From: Ceratobasidium sp. AG-K
Lineage: Eukaryota; Basidiomycota; Agaricomycetes; Cantharellales; Ceratobasidiaceae
NCBI GenBank assembly: GCA_037039685.1
Contig: JAWNGF010000001.1
Coordinates: forward strand, 4,588,001-4,652,000
DNA length: 64,000 nt
Direction of reading: 5' to 3'
The notes beneath the pieces were generated by a model. That model worked only from the letters and a program-made list of their open reading frames with translations. It was not told where the DNA came from and did not search any database. The position numbers were made by a program, and so were the translations under genes. Positions 37,900-49,995 of the stretch are shown here, piece after piece. Numbering within the stretch: the first letter of the stretch is position 1; every line of letters starts with the position of its first letter.

Positions 37900-39007
37900 G
37901 TTAGGTGGATGTATGCGTGGTGGTGTTCGTTACGGATAAAGTGGAAGGTCGCTGCTGGAATGGAAAGTTAGGTCTATAATGGTCGTTTGGCTGTGAGTTA
38001 TTCACCTTGGGACTGAGGGAGTCGTGGAAAGGGATAACCCAAATGCCGCACAACCCACGGCTGATATACACGAGTATAGCGAACAAAATTCACACAGCCA
38101 ATGCGGGGAGTATCATCGCGGTATTGAGGCTAGGACTGATATATACCGGCTCGACGGAGGTAGGGTCTCGGTTTATGAGAGAGTATTTTGGTGACGCGCT
38201 GTCGGAACATGCTTACGATGGGTCGAGGTGTACCCGCTCGGCGTCGGTGGCAAATGGTACGGCTTGGTTGTTTCGGCGCTGTTTCGGGCTCGGATCAAGC
38301 GTGGGACGGGCTTGGATTTTGTTTGAGTTTTTGATTGCATATAGACTAGGTTCTATTAACACATAACTTTATATAAATTTGCTGAAGAACGTCACCAACA
38401 TAAGCGGAACTTGTCTCGAGTCGCCTGATGCAAGCGAATCAATTAATTATTCAAAAGTGAGCCCAGGCTGGATTGAATTGTTTCGGGTCCGAATCGTATC
38501 ATCAAAACCGTGCGTTTTAGTATGCCGCAAGATTCAAGCCAATTCATTCGGCCGCCGTAACAAACAGAACTGAAGAAATTCCCATGCGCGTCAAAGCTCG
38601 CTTCGCTTCCAATAGGCCGAGTGGATTATATTTGGGAGGCGAGAATATGAATAGATCGGACGACGCGATTTCAGATGTAACGAAGTGGATATCAGTGCGT
38701 GTCTAAATCGGCAACATAATCGTCACAAACCGCCATTAGTCGGCCAGGGGGACAGAACTAGGCCAGTGTAGAAGAAGGCTGAACGTCGAGAATACTGGAA
38801 ACAACCTGAGTCCTTGGAACCCATTCATTGAGCTCTTCATTCGCGAAGATGGCACATGAATCGAACCGATGCAGAAGCGAAACACGCACGGTGACGTTGC
38901 TGGTTCTCGCTCAGAAGCGAGCGGGGCTAAGCGCCGGAATGAGTAATGGCAAGAAGCGCCGTGCGCAGCGGGATTGAAGAGGTCGACCACCCGAGCCTCG
39001 ACGCGAT
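37900..39007. other. Intergenic of about 1.1 kb, no gene recognised
   Basis: This lies between divergently oriented genes and so contains both promoters. Several short frames occur on both strands, but none has recognisable motifs or splice signals. Confidence 0.4.
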
Positions 39008-41680
39008 ATGAACGGCACAGCAACGCCCGTCAATGTCAACTACAGGCCCTATCAGGTAAGTCATACATTCATTTGAAACCTTTTTGCTCATACATCCCAG
39101 TCGAAACGACATTCGCGCACGTCGTCTGCGTTTGCGGACAAGTCGGCGCTATCTCCCCCGGTAACGCCCCCTGCTGTGAGGTCTCCAGGCCCGTATGAGT
39201 CTCCTCGTACGCCCGACCAGCGGATATATACGAATACGAGGTTCCTTGCGCCTGAAACTCCGACGATTGTTGTCCCACCTGTGTCCCGATCCTCGCCATC
39301 TCCGTCCCCTTCACCATCGCCCACGACCCCCAATGTCAACCAAGTGCAAGTGCCGGCACCAGAGCCAAAAGTGCAGCAAACTGTGATCAAGGCAGAGGTG
39401 GAGAGCAAACCAGAGGAGACACCTGTGTTACCAACGCCGTCGCCGACCCCCGAGCAAGGCGCGACTTCGGAATCCGATTCGCAGCCAAATTCTCCCTCGA
39501 CACAGTTGCCCGCACTCCCAGCATCACGTCCCCCATCTGTATTATCGGCCGATGCAGAAGCAGTGCCAGGGCCGTCGTCTCCGGGCCCATCATCGCCTTC
39601 GTCAAGCGCCGCTGCCTCTCCACGGTCTGCTATTGTCCAACGCCCAGGATCGAGGTTCCGTGTCGTGTCCAATCGCGCGCTCAATACCCAGCCAGTGAGG
39701 CCTTCGCCTCTTCGGCCTGCGTCCCATCTCTCGACCTCGACCGAGTCGACTCCGGTACATACCCGCACCCTCTCCAATGCGTCTATACCCTCTATCGCTC
39801 CCAGGTCTCCCGGCCTCACTCCCGGGATCTCGTCCTCGATTAGTGCCCCAATGTCGTTGAGCGAGCGCCTATCACCGGGAAATAGAAACAAACCATTGCC
39901 GAATGTCAACTCGGTTGTCTCCCAGCCTTCGCCTGCTCCTCCAAGGCCAATCACCCCCATTGCGGCCCCGAGATCTACTACACCGACTGTTGCTGCTCCC
40001 AATGTGCCCCGATCGACTACTCCAACTGTTGTACCGAGGTCTACAACACCTGTAGTCGCTCCGACTCCTACGACTCCAGTACCTTATGCTGTCTTGTCAC
40101 GAGCTTCGTCTATTTCACCTGCGGCGCCCAGTATGTCCCCGGTACCAGGAGCTCCTGCATCGCGACCTGCACCCTATCGTGCTGGATTCCAACCCAAGGG
40201 CGTATACAGGCATCGCACGGAAGAATTTGAAGCCGCACGCGCAAAAAAGGTGGATGGCAAGCGGACTGAGGAAAAGCGATTGACCAGGAGGCTGGAAAAG
40301 GTTCGTCTAGTGCAATATGCGATCGACCTCAGCTAATCTTTTTCACACAGCTCATTGATCTACACTTTGCGCCTAAAGAAAAGGAGGCGCCTCCTCCCGT
40401 CCGGCGAGCATCCTCCATCTTCGATCTGGACCTGTCTGAGATAAAGAGCAAATCCGCAAATGAGCTATGGAGAGGCGTCGTAGAGAGCAAAGCCGCCACC
40501 CAGGAACGGGCGATCCGAAGTGAGCACATCCAGCCTAAACCAAACCGGCACTGACAATCCCACAGCCGCCGAGCAATCCATCACCAAATGGGAAGACGAC
40601 AAGGACGTCTCGGCGTGCCCTATATGCACGTATGTACACTCCTTTTGCTTGACACCCCGCTCACTCTGCGTAGGACCAACTTTCACCCGCTCACGAACCG
40701 GAAACACCACTGCCGACTCTGCGGCCGAGTCGTCTGCTCCCTCCCTCCCAAACCTCCCACCCGACCCGTGACGTGCTCGCTACTGATTGTTGCCGACCCC
40801 CGCACGAGACGGATCGAAGAGGTCCCAGACGTGATTTCGTATGGTGTGACGTTGGAAGACAAGCATGGCGAGAGGGAAAAGTATGTCAAGGGCGTGAGGG
40901 TGTGTCGGACCTGTCGGGCGGTCGTTGCGTGAGTGCGTTCGATTTGTTTGAGGTTTGGTGCTGATTTGGAGTAGGAAGCAGCAGTATAGTGTCGAGGCTG
41001 CTAGTGTGCCTGCGTTTTCGAGGGTTTATCAGGTTGGTTTGCTTTTTAGTGGTTAGGTCAGTGCTGATACGTGAATAGGCGATGTTGAGGCTGGAAGGCG
41101 AGATTGAAGAAGACTTGCCCCAGTTCCAGGAACTGGTTCTAAGCCTGAAGTGCGCATCTCTCGTAACCTATCTTTCCGTTTAACCAACCTTGCATACAGA
41201 ACTGGAAATCACCCCTCATCGGCCAATACGTCCACCACACGGCCGCCGCCCGCAAATCACTCATTGACCGGTTCCACGAATACGATCGGCTGGCCAAGCG
41301 TCTACGCGCATTGCCGTGCACGCCGGGCGGGTCTCAAGAGCGAGTTCAGATCGCTGTAGCCACCCGAGCGAATGTGTTCTTGCAAAAGCACATGTTCCCG
41401 TTACAAGTACGTCCCTTCGCACCTCCTCGTTCGTCGTACTAACCGCTTGTAGACGCTGCCCAAGATGAAACAACTCGCGAAAGCAGCGACTCGGTCCGAG
41501 TCTCCCGAAGACGAGTTGTCGTTTGATCCAGGGCACGCCGTCCAGCCGCTGCTGGAACAAGAAGCGATGCTGGAGCAGATGCTCAGCGAGGCACAGGCGG
41601 CGCGCAAGCTCGAGGACGCCATGTCTATCAAGGCTAATTTGGCTGAGATCAGGGCCGAGATTCAGCGCATGATTGGGTGA
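39008..41680 (+). CDS. FYVE zinc-finger Rab effector, Pep7/Vac1 (rabenosyn-5) family
   Basis: Endosomal tethering protein; family members bind PI3P through FYVE and Rab5/Ypt51 GTPases in vacuolar or endosomal sorting. Start MNGTATPVNVNYRPYQ, then an intron. The N-terminal 350 residues are Ser/Pro/Thr-rich and low complexity (SPSPSPSPSPTTP, repeated RSTTPTV units). The charged segment EFEAARAKKVDGKRTEEKRL leads to LIDLHFAPKEKEAPPPVRRASSIFDLDL. The zinc finger is CPICTTNFHPLTNRKHHCRLCGRVVC, with the basic RKHHCR motif; the second Cys pair is in VRVCRTC after a long insert. The C-terminal half is helical (AMLRLEGEIEEDLPQFQELVLSL) and ends with a rabenosyn-type Rab-binding region (VQPLLEQEAMLEQMLSEAQAARKLEDAMSIKANLAEI). 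Six or so introns, one inside the zinc finger. The long loop between finger halves is a divergence from the canonical FYVE. Confidence 0.85.
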
Positions 41681-41865
41681 GGGGTTGATTTTCGTCGCTT
41701 TTTTGCATGCATATTTGGGTTTATTGTACATTAAGAGTATAGTTCATGACATTAGTAACGACTTTGGCGAATGCGAGCGGTGGGGTGCGTCTATATGCGT
41801 GTGGCTGTGAATAACCGGATAATTTGTGCCTATATTACGCCCAGCCACTTGGATACACGCAAAGC

Positions 41866-43300
41866 TCACTTCCTCCTCGCTGGGCCTCTAGGCTTGGCAA
41901 ACGGTTTCTTGGTATCCTCGGAGGGCGTAGCGGTGCCCGAAGGTGCAAGCTCGTTTCTCAACCACGCAAGGTCAAGTTCGCTCGGGTCAGAAGCTTCAAG
42001 CCGTTTGGCGACAACGAGTCCGGCCTGGGCTTTGGCGTCGTTGACTAGACTAGCAACTCCCGACTGTTGAATAACAAGGTCAGAGTGTGTGGTGTCGGAT
42101 TGGGCGGATACGTACAGAGTACAGCATGCGATATTTGACGGGTGAGTTTGAAGGACATGTGTACGTGAAGACTACACATGCGGGGGTGAGTACAAACCCG
42201 TGCTTCTGGGGGTAACAACTGACCGATGTGAGTTGCACCACTCTCTTCATGCGCCCACGAGTAGAATGAGTACGCAGGCTCAGAGTCTGGAAGTGCGCCC
42301 GGAAGCTCGTCCAACGAGATGTCTTTGGTGCCTTTCAAGAGCAGCTCTTCTTTCGTGGGGTCGATCGACTAGCAAATGCAGGTTCAGCCATGTGTCCCCG
42401 TGTACCAAGTAGTTACGTACGATGATAACAACACGTCCCGTGGTAGTAGATAGCTCACGAAGCGCATCGCCGAGTTCAGGAGCCCAGTTCATCCCAGCGC
42501 GCGAACCAACTATGGATTGGCGAACGCCCGAACCCTCGTATGCGCCAGGTGATTCTCGTTCGGCGGCCCGGATTTCTTCGAGTTCCTGTCAGCGGCTGTG
42601 AGTCAACGCTATGGGTTTGGGGTTGAGTCAACGCACTCGTTCACGAGCCGTCAACGGTTTGGGCGCAGCGAGGTGGCGTTGGTGAGCTTCGTACGCCTCC
42701 GGCGTGAGTTCGCTCTACTTGAATTAGATGTATTCCTGGCAATCGTTGCGGTCGTTCATGTACCTTAGATGTGGCAAAGATGCTGTCCTTGAAACGCTGG
42801 TCTCCTAAAGCCTTGGTCAACGCGCCTCGGGTGGACGCATACAACATCTGTTCACTGGGTCAACCAGTGATTTCTAACCCTTGGGTGAGTATAGATATCG
42901 TACCTTGTCTCGGACCTATTTGTAATAGCATAACCCGTCAGCAGACATATCCAACCCTTAGAGCAAGTTTACATACCTGTGCGTTATCTGGTACATACGA
43001 AATGAATGTCCAATTGGATCCCTCAGTTCGTGCAAGCACGTAGGCCGGGGTCGTTTCCTCGAGGATATCTTGAAGTTGAGGGAGATCCTCTGTGAAGTTC
43101 GAGGATCCTGTTGGAATAACTTGGTTGGGTACCAGCGATTCTGTCCACTAGATCAGTCAAGGTCGGCGCGGCGGCGGGGTGGGGGGTAAGATACCGTTTT
43201 TGATCCCAACAATCAGGAAACGCGTGCTTGTCGAGTCGACAGTGGACGCGAAGGCCTCTGTGAGCTCAGGTGAGACTCCAATGCCGGAAGACGCTGACAT
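41866..43300 (-). CDS. TWF1: Twinfilin (two ADF-homology domains)
   Basis: Actin monomer-binding and filament-end regulator with two ADF/cofilin domains. Start [20 protein letters not shown]; domain 1 includes [74 protein letters not shown] and [21 protein letters not shown]. The linker is [24 protein letters not shown]. Domain 2 includes [55 protein letters not shown] and [49 protein letters not shown]. The C-terminal tail is basic ([13 protein letters not shown]), typical of twinfilins, which bind capping protein there. TGA at 41866-41868. About eight short introns. Both domains are complete. Confidence 0.92.
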
Positions 43301-43582
43301 GATGCTGGTGAAGGAGGGTTGAGGCGGGACGTTGGGTTACCTGCAGTACTGCGATTGGTAAGTGACGATTATTATTATAGCAATTGAAATACAGAGTATT
43401 TCGATAAGTGTCAAAAATGCAGCAGATTGGCATACCTTAAAGTGTGGTGGTCGCGACGTTCAAGCGGGCAAGTTAGGACTATTTGAAATACAACACCATG
43501 ATTTATCTCGAATAGGCAAGCTCAGTCGATCGGACTTGTTCAAATCGACCACCCACTTTGGCTTTGGGTCCACGAGCTACCA

Positions 43583-45985
43583 ATGAGACATGGAAAATAT
43601 CTCTTCATCTCCGAAGACGCCATACGAAATCTTGGTGACACATCGAAAACGTACTATGGCTGGGAATGGGATTGCGTCATAATTGTTGTCGGCTGTCTTT
43701 CTTCTGAAGTGAGTCATCACCCAAAGCACTGTCTGTCGTGTTCGACAAGCGTATATAGAATTAACGTTTGAATAAGTCAGCGGAAAGTCGCATCGAAAAT
43801 ATTAAATCACTCGGTCCGCAACTTCCTGGAGTGACAATAGAGTCACTTCCCCCACTTCGTGTCTTGGGTGATTCAGATTTTCTCAGGTAAGTACGCTATT
43901 TTTCTTGCAGCACGCCACTCACATTTGCTTACAGAAAAACAGTGTCAGACGATACATGGACTTGGGTCACGTACCGAACGCCTAACTTGCGTGCACAGCG
44001 TTTTTACACGGTCAAGTCACTACAGCTTGATTTAGTTCCGCGTTCCGGAGAATCGCGTTTAGATAGCGATGCTTTCCGTCTCAGTGCGGCCATTTCAGCA
44101 GACCCAACACGCTTTGAGATACCTCGCGAGGCGGATGTGCCGCCTATGGATGTTATATTGAACCATGTAGGTTTCGTATTCGACTGCTGCTCTGTAATTA
44201 CTGAGAGTCAACTAGATTAATACCGCGTCGGTATTGGACCAGGTCGTGCAGGGTAAATTGGCTGTTGCCTCGCTTCTATTCATGAGAGCGCACCTGCCAG
44301 CATTATCTCATCCTCAAACTTCGAGTTCTAGCCAAGCATTTCCTTGGATACCGTTGAAAACTCTGGCTCTTGCACCTCTTAAACTACTTGGAGCAATTTG
44401 TAATGCGCCTCTTTCAGCCGCCTTCTCTAAGTCAACTCTGCTCAAGGATGTCTCCGCGACCCGTGAGTGGCATTACCGCATACTTGTTGTTTGATGACTT
44501 CAATTTCACCTAGTACAGCAGATTGACGTGCGGCTCGAACAGACGTTACACGCAAGCGAACAATATGAAGCAACGAAACTTGAGAGCGTTCAACGCATTG
44601 CTCGCTCTACGGCTCGCTATATAAAGTGAGCTCCAAGCTTGCTGAGATCGTGTTCTAATCTGGTTTTAGCTTTTTCAACTGGGTTTGGTTGATAGCCAAT
44701 GATATTATTATTGGTGTAGCAGTTGGGGGCTTCCTATGCGATAACAGTGATACGTTGGCCCGGCTTGGTACTCAGTTGATCCAGGTGGGTTCACTCATAT
44801 TGCATCATGCTCGAACTTATACTTTCACTAGCGTTACTCTGTTGAGGTGCTCCGTGAAACGCTTTATTGGCTGGATAATTGGCCCGTTGGGTTGAAGCTC
44901 AACACTGAATTGAGTGGCTTTTTGTACGCCTCGTTTTCTACTACAATCGATTACTGGGAATGTAGGTGGGTGTTCCTTTAACATCGGTATCTGCCTGACT
45001 CGGAATTTTGTCTCAGACGTATTACAGGCTGCATCGCCTTATTTTCCCTTAGCGCTTTACTCGATAGGTTGTGGGGGAGTCTTGGGCATGACCATGGTTC
45101 TATCCTTGGCCTCTGACGCACTGGGTATCCTAACATTGCATATTTATGTCTGCTACCTTCTGGCTACGACGGTGTTTGCCAGGCTATTGAAGCTACTTGG
45201 CTCATTGTTCAACCTTTTTCGTGGTATGTGACGTAGAGATCCAGGAACGTTATATCTGGCTGATAGACTACCAGGCAAAAGGAGAAATATCCTGCGCAAC
45301 AGAACTGACACCTGGGACTATGACATGGACCAACTGATGCTCGGAACCATCCTATTCACCCTAGTTATATTCTTGCTCCCTACTGTGGCTGTTTACTATA
45401 TGTTATTCACCCTGGTACGTGCTCCTTGTGAACCGACTGTGCCTATCTGATAGCTTCTCAGACTCGTCTGGGAATAATTGGGATACAAGCTTGCTTGGAG
45501 ACCGTGCTTGCATTTTTGAATCATTTCCCATTATTCGCGTTGATGCTGAGGGTCAAGGATCCCGCACGTTTGCCTGGTAAGGGTCCGAAGGTGCATGCCA
45601 GTTTTGACTAACGCATATATCCGTAGGGGGGATTGAACTTCGGTTTGAAACGATCAAGGCTCCCACGACATTTGATAGATCAGTATCCACCATCCTCAGG
45701 CTCATAGTACGAACCTGCTTTGTTGACCACGTCTACAAAGACTAATGCTCCCCGCAGAACAAACCTATACCTTTTTCTCACATATTTTTCCAGCATCGTA
45801 AGTAGTTTGCTCGACTCACGAATCTCAAGACTAATATAGGATTAGTGATTGTCTGGTCGAGGCTTTCATCGCACTATAGTCCGCTGCGTTTGCTAAAATG
45901 CGCGTTGACAGGCAGTCTGATCACTCCAATTTCCCGTTACTCGATCCGCTTCAGTTTGCCGACTCCCGAAAAGCCGGTTAAATAG
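43583..45985 (+). CDS. GPI1: GPI-GlcNAc transferase complex subunit Gpi1/PIG-Q
   Basis: Membrane subunit of the complex that adds GlcNAc to phosphatidylinositol in the first step of GPI-anchor synthesis at the ER. The N-terminal part reads MRHGKYLFISEDAIRNLGD, CVIIVVGCLSS and TVSDDTWTWVTYRTPNLRA. The conserved core follows: ILNHNTASVLDQVVQGKLAVASLLFMRAHLP, LKTLALAPLKLLGAICNAPL, ARYINFFNWVWLIANDIIIGVAVGGFL, EVLRETLYWLDNWPVGLKLNTELSGFLYASFSTTIDYWE. Membrane spans continue with YFPLALYSIGCGGVLGMTMVLSLASDALGILTLHIYVCYLLAT and LMLGTILFTLVIFLLPTVAVYYMLFT. The end is IPFSHIFFQHR, LVIVWSRLSSHYSPLRLL, then TPEKPVK and TAG at 45983-45985. Around ten short introns. The start could lie a little upstream. 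Confidence 0.9.
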
Positions 45986-46146
45986 AATATGTATACTACA
46001 TTCACCCGTACAATAGCAATAATTTATAGAGAGATCGGCATCGGCATCGTCACCGTCTAGGACCTGGAATGTTACTACGCGCGTTTCCTATATCTACCGC
46101 CCTCACGGCTAAATTACGGAGAAAAGTGTTAACTGCACATCTCATG

Positions 46147-48598
46147 CTAAGCGATCAGTTTCGCGCACCTAGCTTCCTGCTCAATGGCATCGCGCTTCTG
46201 ATTGTGTAGTTCACCTGCGCGCCGGTTAATATCTTGAACTTGCTGAGTGTCTGGGAAACCAATGTTCCTGTGTAGAGAAACTGGTTCAGTATCAAGAGAC
46301 GCTATGATGCATTGCTGATCCTACCAGTAATCAGGAGGCGTGGATGCCGGGGCCCACTTGTGTCGGTGGCGAGAGATTGCTTGCTTGTGCGCATTGGCAT
46401 CTCCCTCCAAGTTGGCAAGCTCGTTATCACTAGGGCCCGATGTCTCTGTGGTTGTCCCTTTATGATGATGTTTACATGGCCGAGGTCTTGAGGGTGTGCT
46501 ACCCTCTGGAGACGGCGATCTCCAGAGTGGAGCACCAGCCCGTCTAGGCATCGCCCCAACAGCTTCGTAGTACTGATCGGTCGGACTCAGAATCGTGGGC
46601 GAACTGCCTGAGTGCGCATATACACTTACCTCTTTGCATGCAATGCAATCCCCAGCAGCAAGTTTCTTTCGTTCGTTCTTGTTGCGCACGACCGAGTCAA
46701 ACTCGAACTGCATGCCGTCGTTTTGGGCCGGATTGATCTCAAATTCGCTATTGATGGTTTTATCGGCGGCTCTATGAAGAGGCGGTGAATACGGGTAAGT
46801 ACGACCAGTCAATTCCACGTACTTTGAAGTTCCAGCAGCGTACCGACCCCGCCCCTTGTATTGTTTATACTCAGCCAACACTTGCGGGCCTGACTTTCGT
46901 CTCAACGCCCGCAAGCGAGCGTCCCGCTCCTCTCGCGATTCACCGTCGCTGACTCCGGGTGCAGGTGGGCTGCCTTCGATAGGAGATAACGACGGTCCGT
47001 TAGCGTCTTCGTTTTCTCCATCAAACACCATGAGCCTTGCGCTTTCCTAACAGCTTGGAGCCTCGAGGGGGATTCTTTGGTTGATGCGGTGTCGCGGCTG
47101 GGGAAGACAGACTTCGAGCCAGGGGAGCAGGAACTTGGTTTACCTTGCGACTTGAGAGATTCCCTTCATCATCGCTTTGGGACCCCTGCTTGAGCGCAGT
47201 GATATCGGGTCTGGTTGCTACTGTGCGATTGGTAGTAGCAACCAGCGGCAGACCTTCTGAAGGAGAGCATAAGCAAGAATGAGAGTATATGCCGCATTTT
47301 TATCACCTTTGCTGCCCCGCCCGCCAGCCTGCTCTGCGGATGGAAGGTTTTGGGAATCTTGCGTATCTGTGTTTGTAACGGCGGGAGAATCTTTGGGTGC
47401 AGCGTGGTTCGAAGGGACATGGCTGGGATTTGGATTTGGAGCAAGTAGCGTGTCCATGAACGGAGAGCTCGAGTCCTCCTGCTTTACGAAAATGTCGTCT
47501 CCAGCGGTGTTAAGCGGGGCAAGTCGAGCATTAGCAGCTCGTTTAGCCGGAGTAGGAGAGTCTTTAGATTGCTTGGCAACCTTACTCTGCATTCTGAGGC
47601 CATCCGCGGAAACAACAAGACTCTTGCCGCCACTTGAGGTACGGTACCGCTCCTTGAAAGTCTTCCAGTTTGCGAGATCCCGAGAATATTTTTCAGATAG
47701 CCTTGTTTTGGAAGCGAGTAATTCGTCGTACTGGCGGCGTAGGTGGGTTATTTGGACCTCCAACGGCAAGGAGCTGGTGTCGATAGCCGCTTCGGGGTGC
47801 GGATGATTCTCCGGGATCGCCCTAAATGCTCTCGTCAGAGCCTGGTTGCCACGACATATAGGATAAGATGACTCACCCATTGGGGGTGTTCCAACCAGAC
47901 GACATTGGGCCTCGTAGAGGTGTTTCAGGCGCCACAGAAGCTCGTTGAGCACGATCCTTGGCCACCGCTGACTTTAGGTTCTCGCATTCGCTCGCCAGCT
48001 GCTCGTTACCCTTTCGCAAAGACGAGATAATTGACTCGAGTTTGCTAGTCTTCTGCCATTCGGATTGAAGCTCCAACTTTAGCCGCCCCAGTGCTTCTCG
48101 GTTTAATTCTGATTCGGTTTGGGCCTCGAGATTGGTTTGCTTCCTGCGAGCTAAATCTGATTTCAGGCTCTCCAGCAGCTGTTCGTCCTCGATTCTAGAA
48201 GCTTGTTCTTGAAGAAGTTGGGCTCGAGTAGATGTCAACTCGGATGTTAGGGTGTCGATTTGGGCAATAGCAGCTTTGTGTTTCTGGACCACGTCGCCGA
48301 GCTTTTCGTTCAACGACTCTTCTGCACGATCCAGGTTCTCAAACCCGAGTCGCTCGGTCAGAACGTTGATACGTTGTTGCAGATCGTATAGTTCCTTGCG
48401 TAGCCGATCGTTCTCCCGAGAGATATTATCAGCTCGTACAACGTAGACTTTGGAGTTGTCAGCAATGCCCAATCGAACGCTAGTTTACTCAAACTCACTT
48501 TCGTTTTCTTCTTCGTGTATCCGCTCAATCGCTCTAACGAGAGTTGCCGCCTGTTGTTGGATACGGGACGTAAACTTCGATACTCCTAGATTCGCCAT
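46147..48598 (-). CDS. DNA end-resection factor, Sae2/Ctp1/CtIP family
   Basis: Cofactor of the Mre11-Rad50-Nbs1 nuclease in double-strand-break repair. One gene joins what look like separate frames. The N-terminal coiled-coil region is MANLGVSKFTSRIQQQAATL, NISRENDRLRKELYDLQQRINVLTERLGFENLD and a long Glu/Lys/Leu heptad region. The middle is disordered (SPTPAKRAANARLAPLNTAGDDIFVKQEDSSSPF). The C-terminal domain is diagnostic: YKGRGRYA, EINPAQNDGMQFEFDSVVRNKNERKKLAAGDCIACKE, YYEAVG, LWRSPSPEGSTPSRPR, AISRHRHKWAPASTPPDYWNIGFPD, ending CAKLIA with TAG at 46147-46149. The CxxC (DCIACKE) and RHR motifs are present. Intron GTAAAC...TGTTAG near 47034-47144 joins SSRK to ESARLMVFDG, linking the halves. 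The start ATG is 48598. Confidence 0.86.
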
Positions 48599-48940
48599 GG
48601 TTGAAGTTGTTGCGTAGTCAGAGGTCCGATTCGTGGCGCCAATATGCCAAGTGGCTCTACAACGCAAGCTGTGTTATCAACGGGCAACTTCGCCGATACG
48701 ACGCCCAGCGGTTCCCGGGCAGATAATGTCTCAGCCGAGAGCTCCTACGGCGATAATTAATGGTAGAAAGTAGGCGAATTATAATGCTCGGGGTTAGGAT
48801 ACAAAGCTCAGGAGTGTAACGAGACAAGTGGTAGCTCCAAGCAGCGCAAGAATGATGCTGATCATGATGAGACAATCCTCGTGGCGCGATCACGTGACTT
48901 TTGTTGATCCATCCACAACGCGTCCAAGTGCTCCGCCAGT
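48599..48940. promoter_or_regulatory. Divergent promoter region, CtIP-like and Mis14-like genes
   Basis: 342 bases separate the two divergent ATGs, of a DNA-repair and a kinetochore gene. Shared cell-cycle control would be logical, but I see no firm regulatory motif. Confidence 0.4.
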
Positions 48941-49772
48941 ATGTCTACCTCATCATCCCGCGAAGAAATACCCCGAATTGCATTAAACTGCATAGATGAT
49001 TGGCATCGTATCCAAGAAGAGCTCGACTCGAATGTTCAAGAAATCTTGAATGCCACCCTCGCCGAGCGAGAGCCACTTTCAAAGGAGGACAAGGAGATGT
49101 TGCTAAAGTGTTTGAAGAACGCAAGTCAATTATTGAGCCTCGTTCTGACCTCACTAACGAAGTCTTTTCGGTTAGTGGCAGGAAGAAACCTTCAATATTG
49201 CCGAAGCAAACATCTCTGTCAATGGACAGGACCTAGAAAGCTACGTTCCGGAAACCGAGGGTAAGAGCTCCTTGTACCAATTGCGTTGTTTAGAACTAAA
49301 CAATCTCCTCTAACCCAGAAACCGAGCCGTTTGATGAACTTTTGGTTCGCCGGAGACAAGCTTCCACCGAGGAACAACTCGTTTGGGACAAAACCCTTGC
49401 GGACAGGAGAAGGAAGGCACCCAAGGAGGTCGAACGTGTAGTGGAGGACCTTTTAATTCGACAACGCATGGCAATACCAGTTCCTGCGCCTCCATCGCCC
49501 ATAGCCCCGCGAAAGGTCGAAGGTAAATACATGAGATTATTTTATGCGGTGACTCTAATCCAATCGCATCCAGACATACCCCGGTGGGAAGATGTTACGG
49601 AAACGCACATGGAAACTACTATACTGGCTTCAAATCTAGTCAAGGTAAGAAAATCCTTCGTGGTGCTGGAATATTTGTTAATTGGGCCAACCAGGAGGAA
49701 CCAATCTTGATGGAACGAGCCCTAAAAGCGAAGAAAGTTGGGCAAACCGTCACTTCTTTACCCCCTCAGTAA
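48941..49772 (+). CDS. Kinetochore Mis12-complex subunit, Mis14/Nsl1-like
   Basis: Likely Mis14/Nsl1 subunit of the MIND kinetochore complex. N-terminal MSTSSSREEIPRIALNCIDDWHRIQEELDS; then AEREPLSKEDKEMLLKCLKN. The next exon is WQEETFNIAEANISVNGQDLESYVPETE. The strongest match is TEPFDELLVRRRQASTEEQLVWDKTLADRRRKAPKEVERVVEDLLIRQR, similar to the EPFD...WD...RR..P.EVE pattern of Mis14. The tail is ILRGAGIFVNWANQEEPILMERALKAKKVGQ. The first intron is best read as GC-AG at 49121-49175 (GCAAGT donor, CTAAC branch site, GGTTAG acceptor), since only this phase-0 join opens the second exon. The intron after KVE (GTAAAT...CATCCAG) is clear; the one before GKKIL is uncertain and might leave an exon of only about 10 bases. 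The family call is moderate. Confidence 0.62.
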
Positions 49773-49995
49773 ACTTGAGGTTTTCGTGTTCTACCTGTAT
49801 ATTGTTTCGACTTGAATATCGGATACCCATGGACCGAGTTGCTTGCGTAGGTACGCACCCACAGATCAGACGGCTTGAGATGAGGCATTCAAGACAAATT
49901 GCAGGTAATTAAATCGGGCAATTTATTACAATCACAGGAGCTAATGGATACAGTGGTTGAGAATCATGCTGGAAACGGATGGAACTTGGATGAGC

